Part shown: positions 10,243 to 21,602 of the stretch, piece by piece
Position numbering within the stretch: the first letter of the stretch is position 1
Layout of the letters: each line of letters starts with the position of its first letter
Origin: Endomychus coccineus
Taxonomy: Eukaryota; Arthropoda; Insecta; Coleoptera; Endomychidae
DNA: 64,000 nucleotides
NCBI GenBank assembly: GCA_958510875.1
Contig: OY294070.1
Location: 116,850,703-116,914,702 of the forward strand
Reading direction: 5' to 3'
Notes under the pieces: generated by a model
Seen by the model: only the letters and a program-made list of their open reading frames with translations
Database searches by the model: none
What the model was told of the DNA's origin: nothing
Program-made: the position numbers and the translations under genes

Positions 10243-10840
10243 GCCAATATAGACCGGAAAAAAAAATAAAAAAATTAGTCTCATGTCATAAAACTATATG
10301 CGAATACCTACATTTTCTCGCAAAGCAGATCCCGATCAGATGTAAATGACACGAGATATCTTAATTTGAAAAATAACTAAAAAATTGACTTAAAGTTGAA
10401 GTTCTGAAAAACTATTCAATATTTTCATATACCACCATAACACCTATCTTCAGTCCAAATTTCAGCCAAATCGGTTGAAAAATGACCGAGTAAGCCGCTA
10501 CGCAAAATTCCTTGCATATATGAGTATATATATTTATTACGGGGAGGGGGGAAGTCGGATCAACTTGAAATTTGGACTGGAAGTTCCTTGGACATTGGCA
10601 ATAAAAAAGTTCTACTTTGGTTTCTCAATTTTCAATACAATCGGAGATATTAATTTTTTTTTGCTAAACTACCCTTAAAAATGTCAAAAAACCTCTTTTT
10701 GGCCAAAAAAAAAGGGGTTGCAACCACTTTGAGAGATAGAAATTTCAGGGGGTTGTTATTGGTACCACAACAATCATTTTCCACCGAGTCGCTGAGCATC
10801 GTAAGATTTTCGCCAACCATTTGCCCGATTTACTCCACTA

Positions 10841-10893
10841 AAATAAATCATTCGTTGTTTAATTTTTCAGGGACTTTTTCCCTTTCTCTCATA
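10841..10893 (+). mobile_element. mariner copy 2, displaced 3' terminal region
   Basis: AAATAAATCATTCGTTGTTT followed by AATTTTTCAGGGACTTTT and CTTTCTCTCATA corresponds base for base to the mariner 3' end seen at 20350-20396 and, inverted, at 43884-43950. The last bases are a decayed form of CTTGCCCTCGTA. Confidence 0.8.
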
Positions 10894-11129
10894 TGAGGAC
10901 AAGGTGTAAAGTGTATCATTGTGAGTGATACCATACCATATCATACCTGATTGTTGATAAGTTGAGTGCCAGCTATTCCCATAAAAAATGCAACGATATA
11001 CATTTCCATATTTTTACTTTCCTCACTAAATAGTGCAAGGGAAGTATTGTACTCGACACATTTTATTTTATCAGCTTACGCTATGACAAATTTTGATAGT
11101 TCATGTGACAGCAGGCGTCAGTATTTTTT
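10894..11129. other. No supported feature
   Basis: Unique-looking AT-rich sequence after the mariner end. No motif recognised. Confidence 0.4.
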
Positions 11130-11212
11130 GTTCCTACAATCATATATTTGACCGGAAAGTGTCCGAAACTTATTTTGCTAATAAGTGAGAAAAGTCACTT
11201 TTTTTTTAATGC
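11130..11212 (-). repeat. Dispersed repeat (pairs with 30690-30790)
   Basis: The reverse complement reads 'tgacttttctcac', 'agcaaaataagtttcggacact', 'tcaaatatatgatt', matching 'gactttcctcac', 'agtaaaataggtttcggacact', 'tcgaatgtatgatt' at 30.7 kb on the plus strand. Class unknown. Confidence 0.5.
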
Positions 11213-13547
11213 GTTAACATTCCAGATTGTCTAAAAACGAGATTTCTCAAGTTTATTCATACTACAACACCAATATTTTCAGAACACATCAATCATCATT
11301 GAGGAAAAAACTTGGAATCAAACACGATTTCTCATTCATATCGTCATGGTATGGGTGAACAAATTATTCTGCAGCTATTCGTAATAATCTCTCACAAGAC
11401 CGTTGACTCATCTTTTTAAGATTACAAAAATTTTATAAATATAATGTACCGAAAGTCACGAGTGCAAGATCGAAATAAGGAGATGTTGGGACATTATACG
11501 TTGGTCAGGAGATATGCAGAGGGATCTGGTAAGTTAGGAATCACACTGCCCGGGAGTGTACATATGAATGTATAATGCGTGTGCAGATGTAGCATTGTTA
11601 GACCTTAATGTGGATTATTGATTCTATTCCAGATCTCGGTTGGTGCGTGTGTGGTGCGCTATTAGAGGGCCTAGCTGGCCACCCGCCACCCAGCAGCTTC
11701 CCCTGGACACCTATTTCAAGTATTTCCTCCACGGTTTCGCAAATTAGTAAGACGTTGTGCAAGACCTCTCGTTACAATGTCCTGGATGGCTGTTACTATG
11801 CTGATTTTTATATGGTATCATGACGATAGCTAATCGTCTTATCTTAACTCATCTCTAAAGAAATAAACTCATTCATACATTTGAGAGTTTGTAAAGAGAC
11901 ACACGCTCAGTTACCCATTTATTGGGACATTTGGTCGTTACTATAATTCGCAGAAATAGCTGTTTACACATAAGAAATCACGATCTACAAACAATTCTAT
12001 TATTTCGTACATATTATCAAACAGCATATTTTCGCTGAATCCTCATTGTAACCTGGACTCCCTTTTCTTCGGAATGAATGTGAGGGTACAACTCAATTTA
12101 CACTATGACTATTTTCCACTTGAAATTATAATTTATCTGAAGCACTTGATAAATCAGGTATAGGTAAAATAATCCATTATTACAGGTACTTTGACAAACC
12201 TCAGATCAACTTCAGTAACACTTAATTATTTGTTTACTAATAGGATTATGGACTACTTGGAATATTTGATGTTTATTCCAGCTACTTTCATTCGACTGAT
12301 TTAGCATAATGACCGCTTTATTACTGGTTGTAATTAATACTCCCCAAATTCAACCGTTAAACATTTCGGTGTCTTTCAAAACCTTTGGTTTAGGTTTAGT
12401 CTTTGATAATGCCTGCTTCGCAGTTGAAATCTACTTTAGAAAAGTCTAAATTTTAATTGGAGAAGGGGTGACAGTATACACTACATTAAATTGTAATACA
12501 TTCCAATATACTTCACATAGTAACGAGTGTGAGGAGGTAATACATCGTTTATCATAATAATTAGAAACATTTTATCATATCAAAACTCTTCGACTCACAA
12601 AAACAAGTAATCCGATAATCAGGTTGCTCAAGACCTAGAGTAATAGTCTTCATCACATCTAAACTGCTTTTTTCATTCGAACAAGCCATCATATAGAGGC
12701 ACTAACGCCTCTCATCTGTGTTTATTCATAGTGAAAAGATTCATAGTTTCTATTCGATTTTATTAGCAAATATTCGTAATGAATTTTGAAAAGTTAAGTT
12801 ATAAGAACTATTTGTGGGTCTTGCCTCTCGATTCTACTGATATCTATTTGCAATTAACTATACTTGATTTCATGCAAAATAAATACAACATGATGATCTG
12901 AATTTCTATTATTACACGTAGTGTGACATTCAGTTTTTGCTGATGTAATTGTTCAGTTGAAACGCAGATTTTTCTTACGATAGCACACGTAAAAACAAAT
13001 AAACGGGAAGGTTACAAACTGAAATGGAAAACATGTGTTGAAAATTTTCACACAATAAAATATCAATTTGTTGCTTCGAGGTACATTCAAACTCATCATT
13101 TTCCACGTGGTGTGAAGAATATTGTTGTTCTCTTTCAACTTATTGCGAAAATTGAAAAACCAGGAACGTGGAGTGGGATATATCATTGTTAACCTTCTAG
13201 GATAGCTTGAAGGTATGAGGTGAAGAACTGCACAGGTTGGAACCTCTCATGGCCGTTCAAGTACAATTTTCGGAGTGATATCTAAAAGCAATACTCGATT
13301 CAGGTTGAAATAAATATTTAACATTCACGTAATTTGCTAAAAAAAACAAATATATCTAACCCAATTCAAAATTATTGAGTCAGTAGATTGTTGCGGTAAA
13401 ATACTCAACTCAAGCATTCGAAATAAATTGGTTGCTCAAGTTAGGTTAGGTTTCTTGTGAGGCTCACCTCCAATTAAGACCAGTATGTTCTCGTGTAGCT
13501 GCCAAATGTTAAATTCCATTCGCTTGAAATTTTGATACAAGCTAGAT
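11213..13547. other. No supported feature
   Basis: Mostly AT-rich. A GC-richer patch at 11600-11830 holds a 71-codon frame preceded by a T-rich tract ending CAG, but it has no motif and no companion exons. No repeat partners were found. Confidence 0.3.
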
Positions 13548-14345
13548 ATGATGCTCGAAAAATGCAATGTCTTACCTTATGCCGTTTTCCAGTTATTGAT
13601 TAGAGGGTACGTCGAAATACTCGGCGCTGTTCGTAGCAGGAATAGTACTACAGAACGCTCTTTATCGGCTTTTGCGAAAGACCGCGTGAGCCTAGATAGC
13701 CTGCGTGTGAGGTCTTTCCTCTTTTCGGCACACTCAATCACTCCTTCTCAACCCTTTGGGCATATGCGCAGCAAGTTCAGCATTTATATAAAGCTGATGA
13801 TCTTGCTGGTTGATGTTCTGTTCAGGCTTCCTGGTAGCAAAGTCTCACTGAACATCTCAAATCTCATTATTTCTCCACCTGGACATTCAAGAGAACTTGT
13901 CTCGCCGTTTCATCATTCTCGGACCTAGTCAACATTGAGCGTTTTCCACTCAGCCGCCCCTTGGTAGGTGGAGTTTCGAATGCCAATGTCCTGTATGAAG
14001 ACCGTTTAAAGAGTATGTAAACGCTTCAGAATTGGCTAATCCAGCTGAGGCTCGCTAGCAGTGGAGTATTTTACTTCAAGTTTCAAGAAGCTCTAGTCAT
14101 TTTAGCTATACTTCACCCTCCCTGGCTATAGAATCTGTTGCCTCATTTTCCCCATTGCCCTAATGGTCGGGTATCTAGTTCAGAGTCATTTGGTTCTTGG
14201 TTACTAGGCTTTCTGACACTCCCATGTCATTCTTGGATTGCAACAGTAGGAGGTCCGATACATTTTTTCATCGATCTGCAAGAACTTTTTTTGCTCCAGC
14301 TCAGTGCGTTACATGTCCTTTATCAATTCAAAATGAATGCATAAT
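13548..14345. other. Unassigned, GC-richer block
   Basis: This block is less AT-rich than its surroundings and has a 126-codon plus-strand frame (13548-13928) and, on the minus strand, broken frames rich in K, R and E. Neither strand gives a motif I can place. It looks like a decayed transposon body rather than host coding sequence, but that is inference from composition only. Confidence 0.25.
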
Positions 14346-15439
14346 CATTTTGATAACACATTAGCAAGCGATAGGCAAATTTAATGAATTTCTGCGTACT
14401 CAAATAATTTTCCTTGAACTGTTAATAGCAAAAATAAGGAGAAATTGAATTCAGACTGTTGAATATAATCTCCTGATTTTAATTAGAGGTAAACATAAGC
14501 CCAGATAATTCGAATTTTCCACACTATTTTGGAAACCAGAACAGGTTTTCTATTTTCTAAAGTAACCATTCTCCTCTTGCCAAAATTATCTCGAACGACT
14601 CCAGTTATTCCAATTGGAGGAGAATGTCGGGAATTCAAGATCCGAAACATTTAAATGCGATGCATTGAAAGAAGTTAGCTGCTAATGATCTTAGTTCAAT
14701 ACAAGTATCTATTAGTGCTACATCAAAATTTCATCAGATGGTCTCTATGAAGGGAAAAATCATAAGATTAGGGTTACGGATAAATTTGTCAGAACTAACC
14801 AAAGTGTATAATGACTAAAGCACGCCTAACATCGAACACTGTGTGACCATTAAATCAAATAAGTGAAGTTCGCCGCCCATCCCGTGTACGATCTGCGAAA
14901 CTTGTCTGCATCGGCTTCTTAACCGTGGAGGATATGAATGTTACATAAGGACAGCAAATTCTAGATATAGTAGTTGTGTTGTTTCCTTAGAAGGGTTGCG
15001 TGGGAGATGTTAGAGTGCGGTTAACACGCACGTGCTGCTGGACCTGGCTCTCTCATCCCTTCCTCATCAGACCACAAGCCACCCTCGGCCCTCTTCGATT
15101 TAATGTAATATGTATATGCTAGCTGCCGAATATGCCGCGTATGTAAATTTCGCTAAGCCCAACTGACGACTCCTAATCGCATGAAATTTAAGGTATTTAT
15201 GTTATTAAAGTGAGTATAATACTACGAGCGGAATCGGTACGATTTCCAGATGAATATGTTCATGTGTACGTAAAGCTCGCAGCATCCCCCACCCCCTCAG
15301 AAATAATTGGCCAATAATACTATCACTATCGCTGATATGATTCTTATTTTCTCTATGGATGAACACAATGACATTATATCTTTGGATGGTTTTGGTGCTT
15401 ACTTGTTGAAAATTCATATATAGTTTTAATGAAAAATAC
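14346..15439. other. No supported feature
   Basis: AT-rich to 14850, then moderately GC-rich to about 15180. No coding motif or repeat partner seen. The last 200 bases may be PLE 3' tail, since the PLE coding part lies just beyond on the minus strand. Confidence 0.3.
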
Positions 15440-16745
15440 ACTTCACAAACTTCGTTTATATTGAACAAAACATGACATGTTTCACCACACGGTGGCTTTA
15501 TCAAAAGATGATTTTACAAACTATGGTTTATTCCTTAAATATTAAAATTAGATAGATAGGAAAGAGGGGATGAGTAAGGTACGTGTACAGTAGGATAAGA
15601 GTTACTTACACATAAATTTGATAATGAATTCTTAAACTTATCAATTTCAATTTTCTCTAAGTTGTTCAATACTTTACTTTTAACTGACTTATGTAGAATC
15701 TGAAAATCATCTTTGAAACGATGATCAACTTTCGAATCTCCATTGTTCAAATCAGATTGTTCATTAATTCTAGTTTTGAAAGATCTTCCTGTTTGGCCTA
15801 TATAGAATTTATCAGAATATTCACACTTGACCTTGAATACTCCTAATTCTTGATCTTTTTCATTCTTATCTTTGTTGTTTTTAATCAATTTGCCTACCGT
15901 ATTATTTTTTCTAAAAGATGTAGTAAACTTCTGGTTTTTAAGTGAATTGCATACATTATCAGGAAGTTCCCCTACATACATTATTGATCTATAATTATGA
16001 GTTTTAACTGTAATAGGGTAAACTAACTCCATGGCTTCATTAAATTTTTTTTCTTAAGTAAATCAATCACGAAGTTTTCGTTATAGCCGTTATTAGTTGC
16101 TATCTGTTTTATAATTCCTTTTGATAATAATTTAATTCTGACATAGGGATAGTAATAAGTCTATGTATCTTGCTTTGAAGAGCAGCCAGTTTATGCTGTA
16201 TGGGGTGGTTGGAATTTGTATGGATAATAATGTCCGTATGTGAAGCCTCATGATATATTGAAAAGGAATGTTCACTATTTAATTTAGTTATGGTTAAGTA
16301 AAAAGTTAATAGTTTGATTGACTCCTACTTCAACTGTGAATTCAATGTTGGGGTGTAGATTATTTAAATATTGAATGAAAGAATCTTATTGTCTTCGTGT
16401 TCCATTAAAACAAGTTAATATATCGTCAATATACCGATCCCAAGAAATGAATTTTTTTATAATAGCGTGTTTGTGGATTTCCAATTCCAATTCGTTCATG
16501 AATATTTCGGCCAGATAAGAACATAATTGGTTTCCCATTGCTAATCCTTCTTGAGTAGTATACACATTGTTATTGAAGTGAAAATAATTCTGAGAAAGAC
16601 ATAATTTGAGAGTGCGTAATATTTTTTGTACTATAACACTGTTTGTATGGTTTTTTTCCAAGATACTTCGGATTATCAGTAATTTTTACCCCGGATGTAT
16701 TCTAGGATAGAGATAAGTGACAAACGATATAAATTTACTAATGTG
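15440..16745 (-). pseudogene. Penelope-like element (PLE), RT tail plus GIY-YIG endonuclease
   Basis: PLEs encode one protein with a telomerase-like reverse transcriptase followed by a GIY-YIG nuclease used in target priming. Minus-strand pieces in order: EGLAMGNQLCSYLAEIFMNEL and RYIDDILTCF (RT, 16661-16386); LNNLHPNIEFTVE and the HPIQHKLAAL linker in shifted frames near 16360-16170; then a 165-codon frame at 16032-15535. That frame has GVFKVKC-13 bases of spacing-FYIGQTGRSF, the GIY and YIG halves of the nuclease. The usual His of the third motif reads Gln (RINEQ). It ends FNI-stop, followed by a tail with a hammerhead-like motif. Frameshifts in the linker and loss of the RT N-terminus make it non-functional. 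Confidence 0.88.
15474..15507 (-). ncRNA. Hammerhead-ribozyme-like motif in PLE 3' tail (degenerate)
   Basis: Minus strand: TTGATAA, then GCCAC-CGT-GTGGT able to form stem II, then GAAAC. A hammerhead core is CUGAUGA, stem II, GAAA. Two core bases differ here, so cleavage is unlikely. The same block follows PLE ends at 38.8 and 63.9 kb. Confidence 0.4.
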
Positions 16746-16779
16746 TGGTAAGATAAAGTCTTCAATTTAGCCGCGATTT

Positions 16780-16960
16780 GGGACTGTGGTTTTGAACAAA
16801 TCGATCAGCATCCTTATAGTCGAGATATGGCCCCTGTTTGGATAGTTGAAGGACCTTCGGGGTGCCATTTCAATGATGACGAAGAGTTGAAGGTGCAATT
16901 CGGTGACATTTCAGAGCAACTTTATGAATACATTGAAGTCAGTGGAAATATATAGAGAAA
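16780..16960 (+). pseudogene. Faint mariner-type transposase C-terminus
   Basis: The frame contains HPYSRDMAPVW, GCHFNDDEEL and a downstream LYEYIEVSGNI, resembling the mariner C-terminal blocks HPPYSPDLAP, HFNDDEEL and the final G-N-Y segment. It is a different subfamily from the other four mariner copies (which read GGKRF at the equivalent place). The catalytic Asp after the PDLAP-like block is not present. Short and weak. Confidence 0.4.
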
Positions 16961-18022
16961 TAAAATTTAATTTTGAGTTCTTCCATAGTTAGATGAGGAA
17001 GTTCTGATGCTGCCCTCGTACATTATAATTGCATCAAAACAGACGACAGATCTGTTTCTTAGATATTTCAATGGTCCAATACGTGTAATCTGTTGATAAC
17101 AAAGGAGGATTGGAAATTCTAGCCAATCTTCGCAAATAGTGAATTTTGAACTCAGCTTAAGAGGACGAGAATGATGAAATAATTACACTAAGTTTGATGA
17201 ACAATCTCAGAATATACACGAGTAAATGAAAATTGTCTTGTAGCAGGTGGTACCACGTGAAACCGAGTATTTCATGCTTTGGAGAAAGTGCAAAAGCATA
17301 AAATAGCTCTCGATTATTGTTACGTGTTATTAGTTCCATCAACGCTCGTTTAGATATCGCGTCGCGACTATCGCCAGGGGGTCAGCTTGCGCCTCATAAC
17401 CGCTGCTATATTATTATATGCCAATTTGAACCTCCACACTGTGCATTGCTCAGCTATTTTATTTCATTTAGATAAATCAATTTTTATGTTGGTTTATGGT
17501 CTGTATTTGCTGATATTGTATTTAGATAAGCTAAATATTTATAACACTGTTGATTTAATGAGTGCATCCACTAGTTCGCACTATCGCTGATTTAGGAGTT
17601 CGAAGCGAAACGTATTTCTTCATTGCAGACTTCACCCTTGACTGACTCTGATGATGATTAACTAATGATTCAATTGGTACAACATACAATTTTATTGACT
17701 TATCTTGTCCCGCATAAAATAACGGACGTGCAATTTCAGACGATTTAATTCAACTAATTTCAAACAGATTTCCAATATCTGAAGACTGGTTTGAAATTAC
17801 TTTTGTCACCCATCGCCTGGATTTGCATCAATATCGCTTTTGTTAGTAAAAATGTTCGACTGATTGAATCAGTGATAGTAGGAATTTGATCTGAACAATT
17901 GATATTCGAACTTTTTTGTGAGGGAAGTATTCTAATCGCCCAAAATACTGTTACTGCCAATCAAACGCATCAAGAGATGGGAGATGAGTAAACAAACTAA
18001 CAAATGAAAAGTATAATAGATA
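16961..18022. other. No supported feature
   Basis: AT-rich; short frames show no motif. A GC patch at 17350-17400 has no partner in the window. Confidence 0.35.
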
Positions 18023-19024
18023 CCGGGATATCAAAAATTATCTTGGTCAAGGGTGGTTGTGAAATCTAAAACGTGTGTCTTAGTTTACGTTATCAAAACT
18101 TGTGTCAAATCAATTAATTTGAAGTTTCTAAAAGTGAGAAATTTCACAATTTTATACGAATGTTATAACACTCAGAAGTCTCTAGCGCTTCAGACTCCAG
18201 GATTTTCACGTGGCCTATCGAAATTAGAACGTTCGAATTGTATAAAAACACAATTGCATGAACGCCAGACGTCCTATGTAATTGGCTACGAACGTAATCA
18301 TTTTAACATATGCCTCGATTAGCTCGCTACGCGTCAGTTAGAGTTTATACTTTTTACCTCGATCTTGTTAATTCGGGGCCGTTTTATGCGTCGTGTGGCC
18401 GGCGCCAGTTGTAATAAAGTGTTTTCGGCTATAGGCCGCTAGCTTTTAACCGCTTATGGGTATATTTTAGCAGCTAGAAAATTTCCTTTGGTACGTCACA
18501 CGTTAGACGCGCGTAGCTGAGACCTGAGAGGACCTGTTTCTATTTTAATTAAATTTTCCTCTTTAATCGACCTTTTGGGGCCCGAGACTATGCTATTTAG
18601 TTGGCCCCGTTCATAAACTAACGACATGGAGCGAAAACCGCATGCGAAAAGTCCTCGTAAAGACGTTCTATGTTCCGAAGATTTGCACTTTTCTAACTCG
18701 CGATCCACGCGCTCCTCACGTGAACGTCATTCGATTTATCGAAAATTAACCAATTTAAACAGTTTTCGACCCCGTTTGTGGCTATTGCGACCTTGTGAAT
18801 GGTTCAAAGTTAACATTTCGTTTTACATTCCACAACCACCCTTGACCAAGATTATTTTTAATTTGTAGTTCATTATTGTCTTACAACTGAAATAAATAGG
18901 TATGACATTTGTGGGTTATTGATGATGTCAGTGTTACAGTGACATAAGTATTTCAAACGTAAAGTAAGACACACGTTTTAGATTCCACAACCACCCTTGA
19001 CCAAGATAATTGTTGATATCCCGG
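18023..19024 (+). mobile_element. Element B copy 1: TA-flanked TIR element (~1.0 kb)
   Basis: Ends are CCGGGATATCAAAAATTATC and its inverted partner closing GATATCCCGG, with about 65 bp of terminal repeat ('cttggtcaagggtggttgt', 'ggaatctaaaacgtgtgtctta', 'ctttacg'). A TA lies on each side, the duplication made by Tc1/mariner-type transposases. The inside (18085-18757) is the core also found in element A. It is followed by a right-hand part with 'ggttattgatgatgtcagtg', shared with copy 2. No transposase frame. A 45-bp stretch near 18560-18605 ('tttggggcccgagactatgc') is not in the other copies. Confidence 0.85.
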
Positions 19025-19440
19025 TACTTACAATAGACAGTAGGAATAGAAATGTTGTTCCTTTGTAGGGAGAATGTGAAAATGCTTTGAGTATTTTGTC
19101 TGTGTGCAGTGGCGACTCGTAGTTATTCTTCATGAAGGTGCGAAATTCAGATTATGAGAACTCTACTCGGTGGATAAATCATATTTCTTTCATTGTATGT
19201 ACTCATAAGACTAAAAAACGAGCAAACATTTGGATATCATTGTTTATAATTTATCGAAATCATAATCAAATTAATTATCACCAAGGCTTTAGCTGCCCCT
19301 GTTCTCTAGATATATACGTAAATTTATTTTCTCGCAGTTTTTAAAACTTCAGCATGTGAAGTAGCAATAAGTGTACATATATTGAGGAAAAAATTAAAAT
19401 TTTAAATAATACACAATACCAATTTTTTTCCAGGTCAAAT
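19025..19440. other. No supported feature
   Basis: A 70-codon plus-strand frame at 19132-19344 shows no motif. Nothing else seen. Confidence 0.35.
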
Positions 19441-19784
19441 TTTATTAATTGTTCTTGATTTATTGTTTTACCTTGTTATCACATCACTATAAATTGAGAA
19501 ATAATTACCGTTATCCATTAAAAGTACTGAAAATATAAATCAAAATGTGTCTGTTTAAATATTATTTGGGGATAATAATGTAAACAAGGGTTTACTCTCA
19601 GCTGGATATAAATCGGAATTTAATAAACTGCTTTCTGGTTTTTCATCCCTTCTAAATTACCTAGATATTTCTCTAAACTGTGTTTTAAAAGTGATAAGCT
19701 TTCTTGAGAAATGGTGTGACAATAAAGTTGGATTTTTAGGTATTTTACAACCGTTTAGAGATGCTATTTTCACCATTATTTTCC
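19441..19784 (-). pseudogene. PLE fragment, GIY-YIG C-terminus and 3' end
   Basis: The reverse complement ends 'cccttgtttacattattatccccaaat' and 'atttaaacagacacattttgatt', the same as the C-terminus and tail of the PLE at 47950-48020, whose protein ends in SPNSI. Upstream minus-strand codons give TPFLKKAYHF, REI, NLEGMK. It is cut on its 5' side by mariner copy 3 at 19785. Frameshifts are present. Confidence 0.65.
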
Positions 19785-20396
19785 TAAGAGGGCAAGGTGA
19801 AAAGTGCCTGAAAAATGAAACAAGAAATGATTTATTTGCCAGGCGAATCGAAGCTGAAAAAGACCAAAGTGGGTTTATCGGCCAACAAAGTCATGGCGAG
19901 AGTTTCTTGCGATGCACACGGTATCGTCCATATCGATTACCTTGAAAAGAGCAGAACGATCACCGATCATCTATGCAGAGCTGTTGGATTGATTTGAAGA
20001 GAAAGCGGCAGCATTTGGCAAAGAAAAAGTGACCTACCACCAGAACAACGCACCGGCGCAAAGGTCCGCAGTCGAAATTGCATAGTTGCATGAATTGCGC
20101 CACGAATTCGTTCGTCACCCACCATATTCTCCCGATTTGGCTCCTGTGATCATTATTCATTCTCAAACTTAAAGAAATGGCTCGGCGGAAAGAGATTTGG
20201 CTCCAACGATGTGGCCATCGCTGAAACAAACGCCTATTTTGAAGGATTGCTGAAATCGTATTATTTGGAGGTGATCGAAAAATTAGAAGCATTTTGGACG
20301 AAGTGTATCGGGTTATAAGGAGATAATGTTGAGAAATATACCAAGTTGTGACCAAATAACTCATTTCTTGTTTCATTTTTCAGCTTGCCCTCGTAT
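19785..20396 (+). pseudogene. mariner relic (copy 3), internally deleted
   Basis: Left end TAAGAGGGCAAGGTGAAAAG and right end CAGCTTGCCCTCGTA are the paired terminal repeats. A deletion joins the terminal region to the mid-protein (GESKLKKTKVGLSANKVMA, ...CDAHGIVHIDYLEK). Further on are KKVTYHQNNAPAQ, where the second catalytic Asp reads Asn, then HPPYSPDLAP and a C-terminal part ending in the VEK-like block. Frames shift several times. Its last eight bases were duplicated by the hAT insertion next to it. Confidence 0.85.
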
Positions 20397-21594
20397 CAGC
20401 GGCGGCCTTAGGGGGTGGCGAACAGGGCAATCGCCCGGGGCCTCGCTCTTGCAGGGGCCTCCCGTCAAGCAAATTCAAAAATAATACAGATTTTTTTTTC
20501 ATTTAAAACTTTGGATTTTGATTCCTAATTAATTATCGAGGTTATAACATAACAAAGATAAATGTTATCAGTAAAATGTGGCATTGCGAAAACATGCACT
20601 TAGATGTGGCTATACAACACCTAGACGCATTCACAAATTGGCTCGATAATTATCGAGAAAATGGTTTTCAGTCATCCCTTGTAATAGCGAGAGAAATAGT
20701 CGAGGAAAATGATATTGACAGACAGTTCAAAGAAGTCAGAAGACGACGTAAAAAAAAAGGATTTCGATTATGAAGGGGAAGATGAAGTTCATAAATTGAA
20801 TGCGGAAGAGATTTTCAAAATAAACTATTTTTATGTTATTGTCGACAATGTGCGCGCAAGCTGCTATCCTAGGTTTTAGGCACTTGAACATCATGAGAGC
20901 ATATTTGGTTTCATGTATAATATGAAAAGATTAAAGGAAATTAGTGATAGTGAACTTTTGAAGCAATGCAGCGACTTGCAAATATCTATGACAGAAGGAG
21001 AATCATGTGATATTGATGGACATGAATTGTACGAAGAACTGAATATGTTCATCCGTGTGTATGAAGGAAACGATGACATTATCTCGGTGCTGTAATACAT
21101 AATAGAAAAAAAAATTAACTGAAGTTTACCCCACTATCGAAATAGTTCTGAGAATTGTTGCCACTACACCTGTTACGGTTGCGTCTGCTGAAAGGAGTTT
21201 TTCGAGGTTTAAAATCATTAAAACATATTTGAGGAATTCGATGACACAGGATCGACTTTCAGCCCTTGCTATTCTTTCAATCGAAAATGACGTAGCTCAT
21301 TCGTTAGATTATTGTGCTTTAATTAAAGATTTTAGTCTTAGTAAAAGCCGCAAACATCTATTTCAAAATTTATCATCTCTGTATTTATTAATTTTGTAAA
21401 TCTTTCAATGTAAGTAAAATATTTTAAAACTCAAATTTTATTTATTTGTATAACTTTAGCATTTCTCGTCAAACATAACGAATACCTACCAAACAACCAG
21501 ACCTACTTTCACATCACATAGGTACTTTTCCGTAGGACAAAGGGCCTCGCAAAGACTTGCCGCCGAAGCCTCGCAATGGGTAAGGCCGCCGCTG
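20397..21594. mobile_element. hAT element, 1198 bp, with perfect 8-bp target duplication
   Basis: Terminal repeats are CAGCGGCGGCCTTA on the left and TAAGGCCGCCGCTG on the right. Both flanks are CCTCGTAT (20389-20396 and 21595-21602), an exact 8-bp duplication, the hallmark of hAT transposases. The CAG-G start also fits hAT. The target is the very end of mariner copy 3. The element is too short for a full hAT gene (about 2 kb) and keeps only the 3' part of it. Confidence 0.95.
20576..21399 (+). pseudogene. hAT transposase relic, C-terminal half with dimerisation domain
   Basis: Three frames carry consecutive parts of the protein. 20576-20773 has HLDAFTNWLDNYRENGF and ends in a basic run; 20913-21095 has YNMKRLKEISDSELLKQC; and about 21118-21399 is a stop-free run without ATG. 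That last run holds the hAT C-terminal dimerisation signature TTPVTVASAERSFSRFK followed by LRNSMTQDRLSALAILSIE. This domain lets hAT (and ZMYM/TTF-type zinc-finger) transposases multimerise. The BED finger and RNase H-like catalytic core are absent and a poly-A slip near 20750 shifts the frame. A non-functional internal-deletion derivative. Confidence 0.9.
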
Positions 21595-21602
21595 CCTCGT
21601 AT

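Larger units (their letters stand above)
8886..10840. mobile_element. Element A: 1955-bp long-arm inverted-repeat element inserted in mariner copy 2
   Basis: The left arm (8886 to about 9593) and right arm (about 10243-10840) are reverse complements over roughly 600 bp. Outer ends read TAGTGGGGTAAATC and GATTTACTCCACTA. Inside, both arms carry 'ggtaccaataacaaccccctgaaatttctat', 'ccaaggaacttccagtccaa', 'tatgcaaggaattttgcg' and 'tttatgtcat'. The flanks are both mariner and are separated by an AAA duplication (8883-8885 and 10841-10843). Joining them restores a mariner 3' end of the length seen in copies 3 and 4. An equal reading is a 5-bp AAATA duplication with a GTGGGG end. No transposase is encoded. 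The central 650 bp is shared with element B (see next entries). Confidence 0.8.

Noticed and set aside
10051..10269. Basic frame (YRKKKGR, ERKRHAKSR) conserved in the shared core as a possible DNA-binding peptide
   Set aside because: The copy at 18.6 kb is disrupted upstream, and differences between copies are largely amino-acid-changing, so similarity reflects DNA descent rather than selection on a protein.
13548..13928. 126-codon frame as a host gene
   Set aside because: No ATG context, domain or splice evidence, and the surrounding block looks like decayed mobile DNA by composition.
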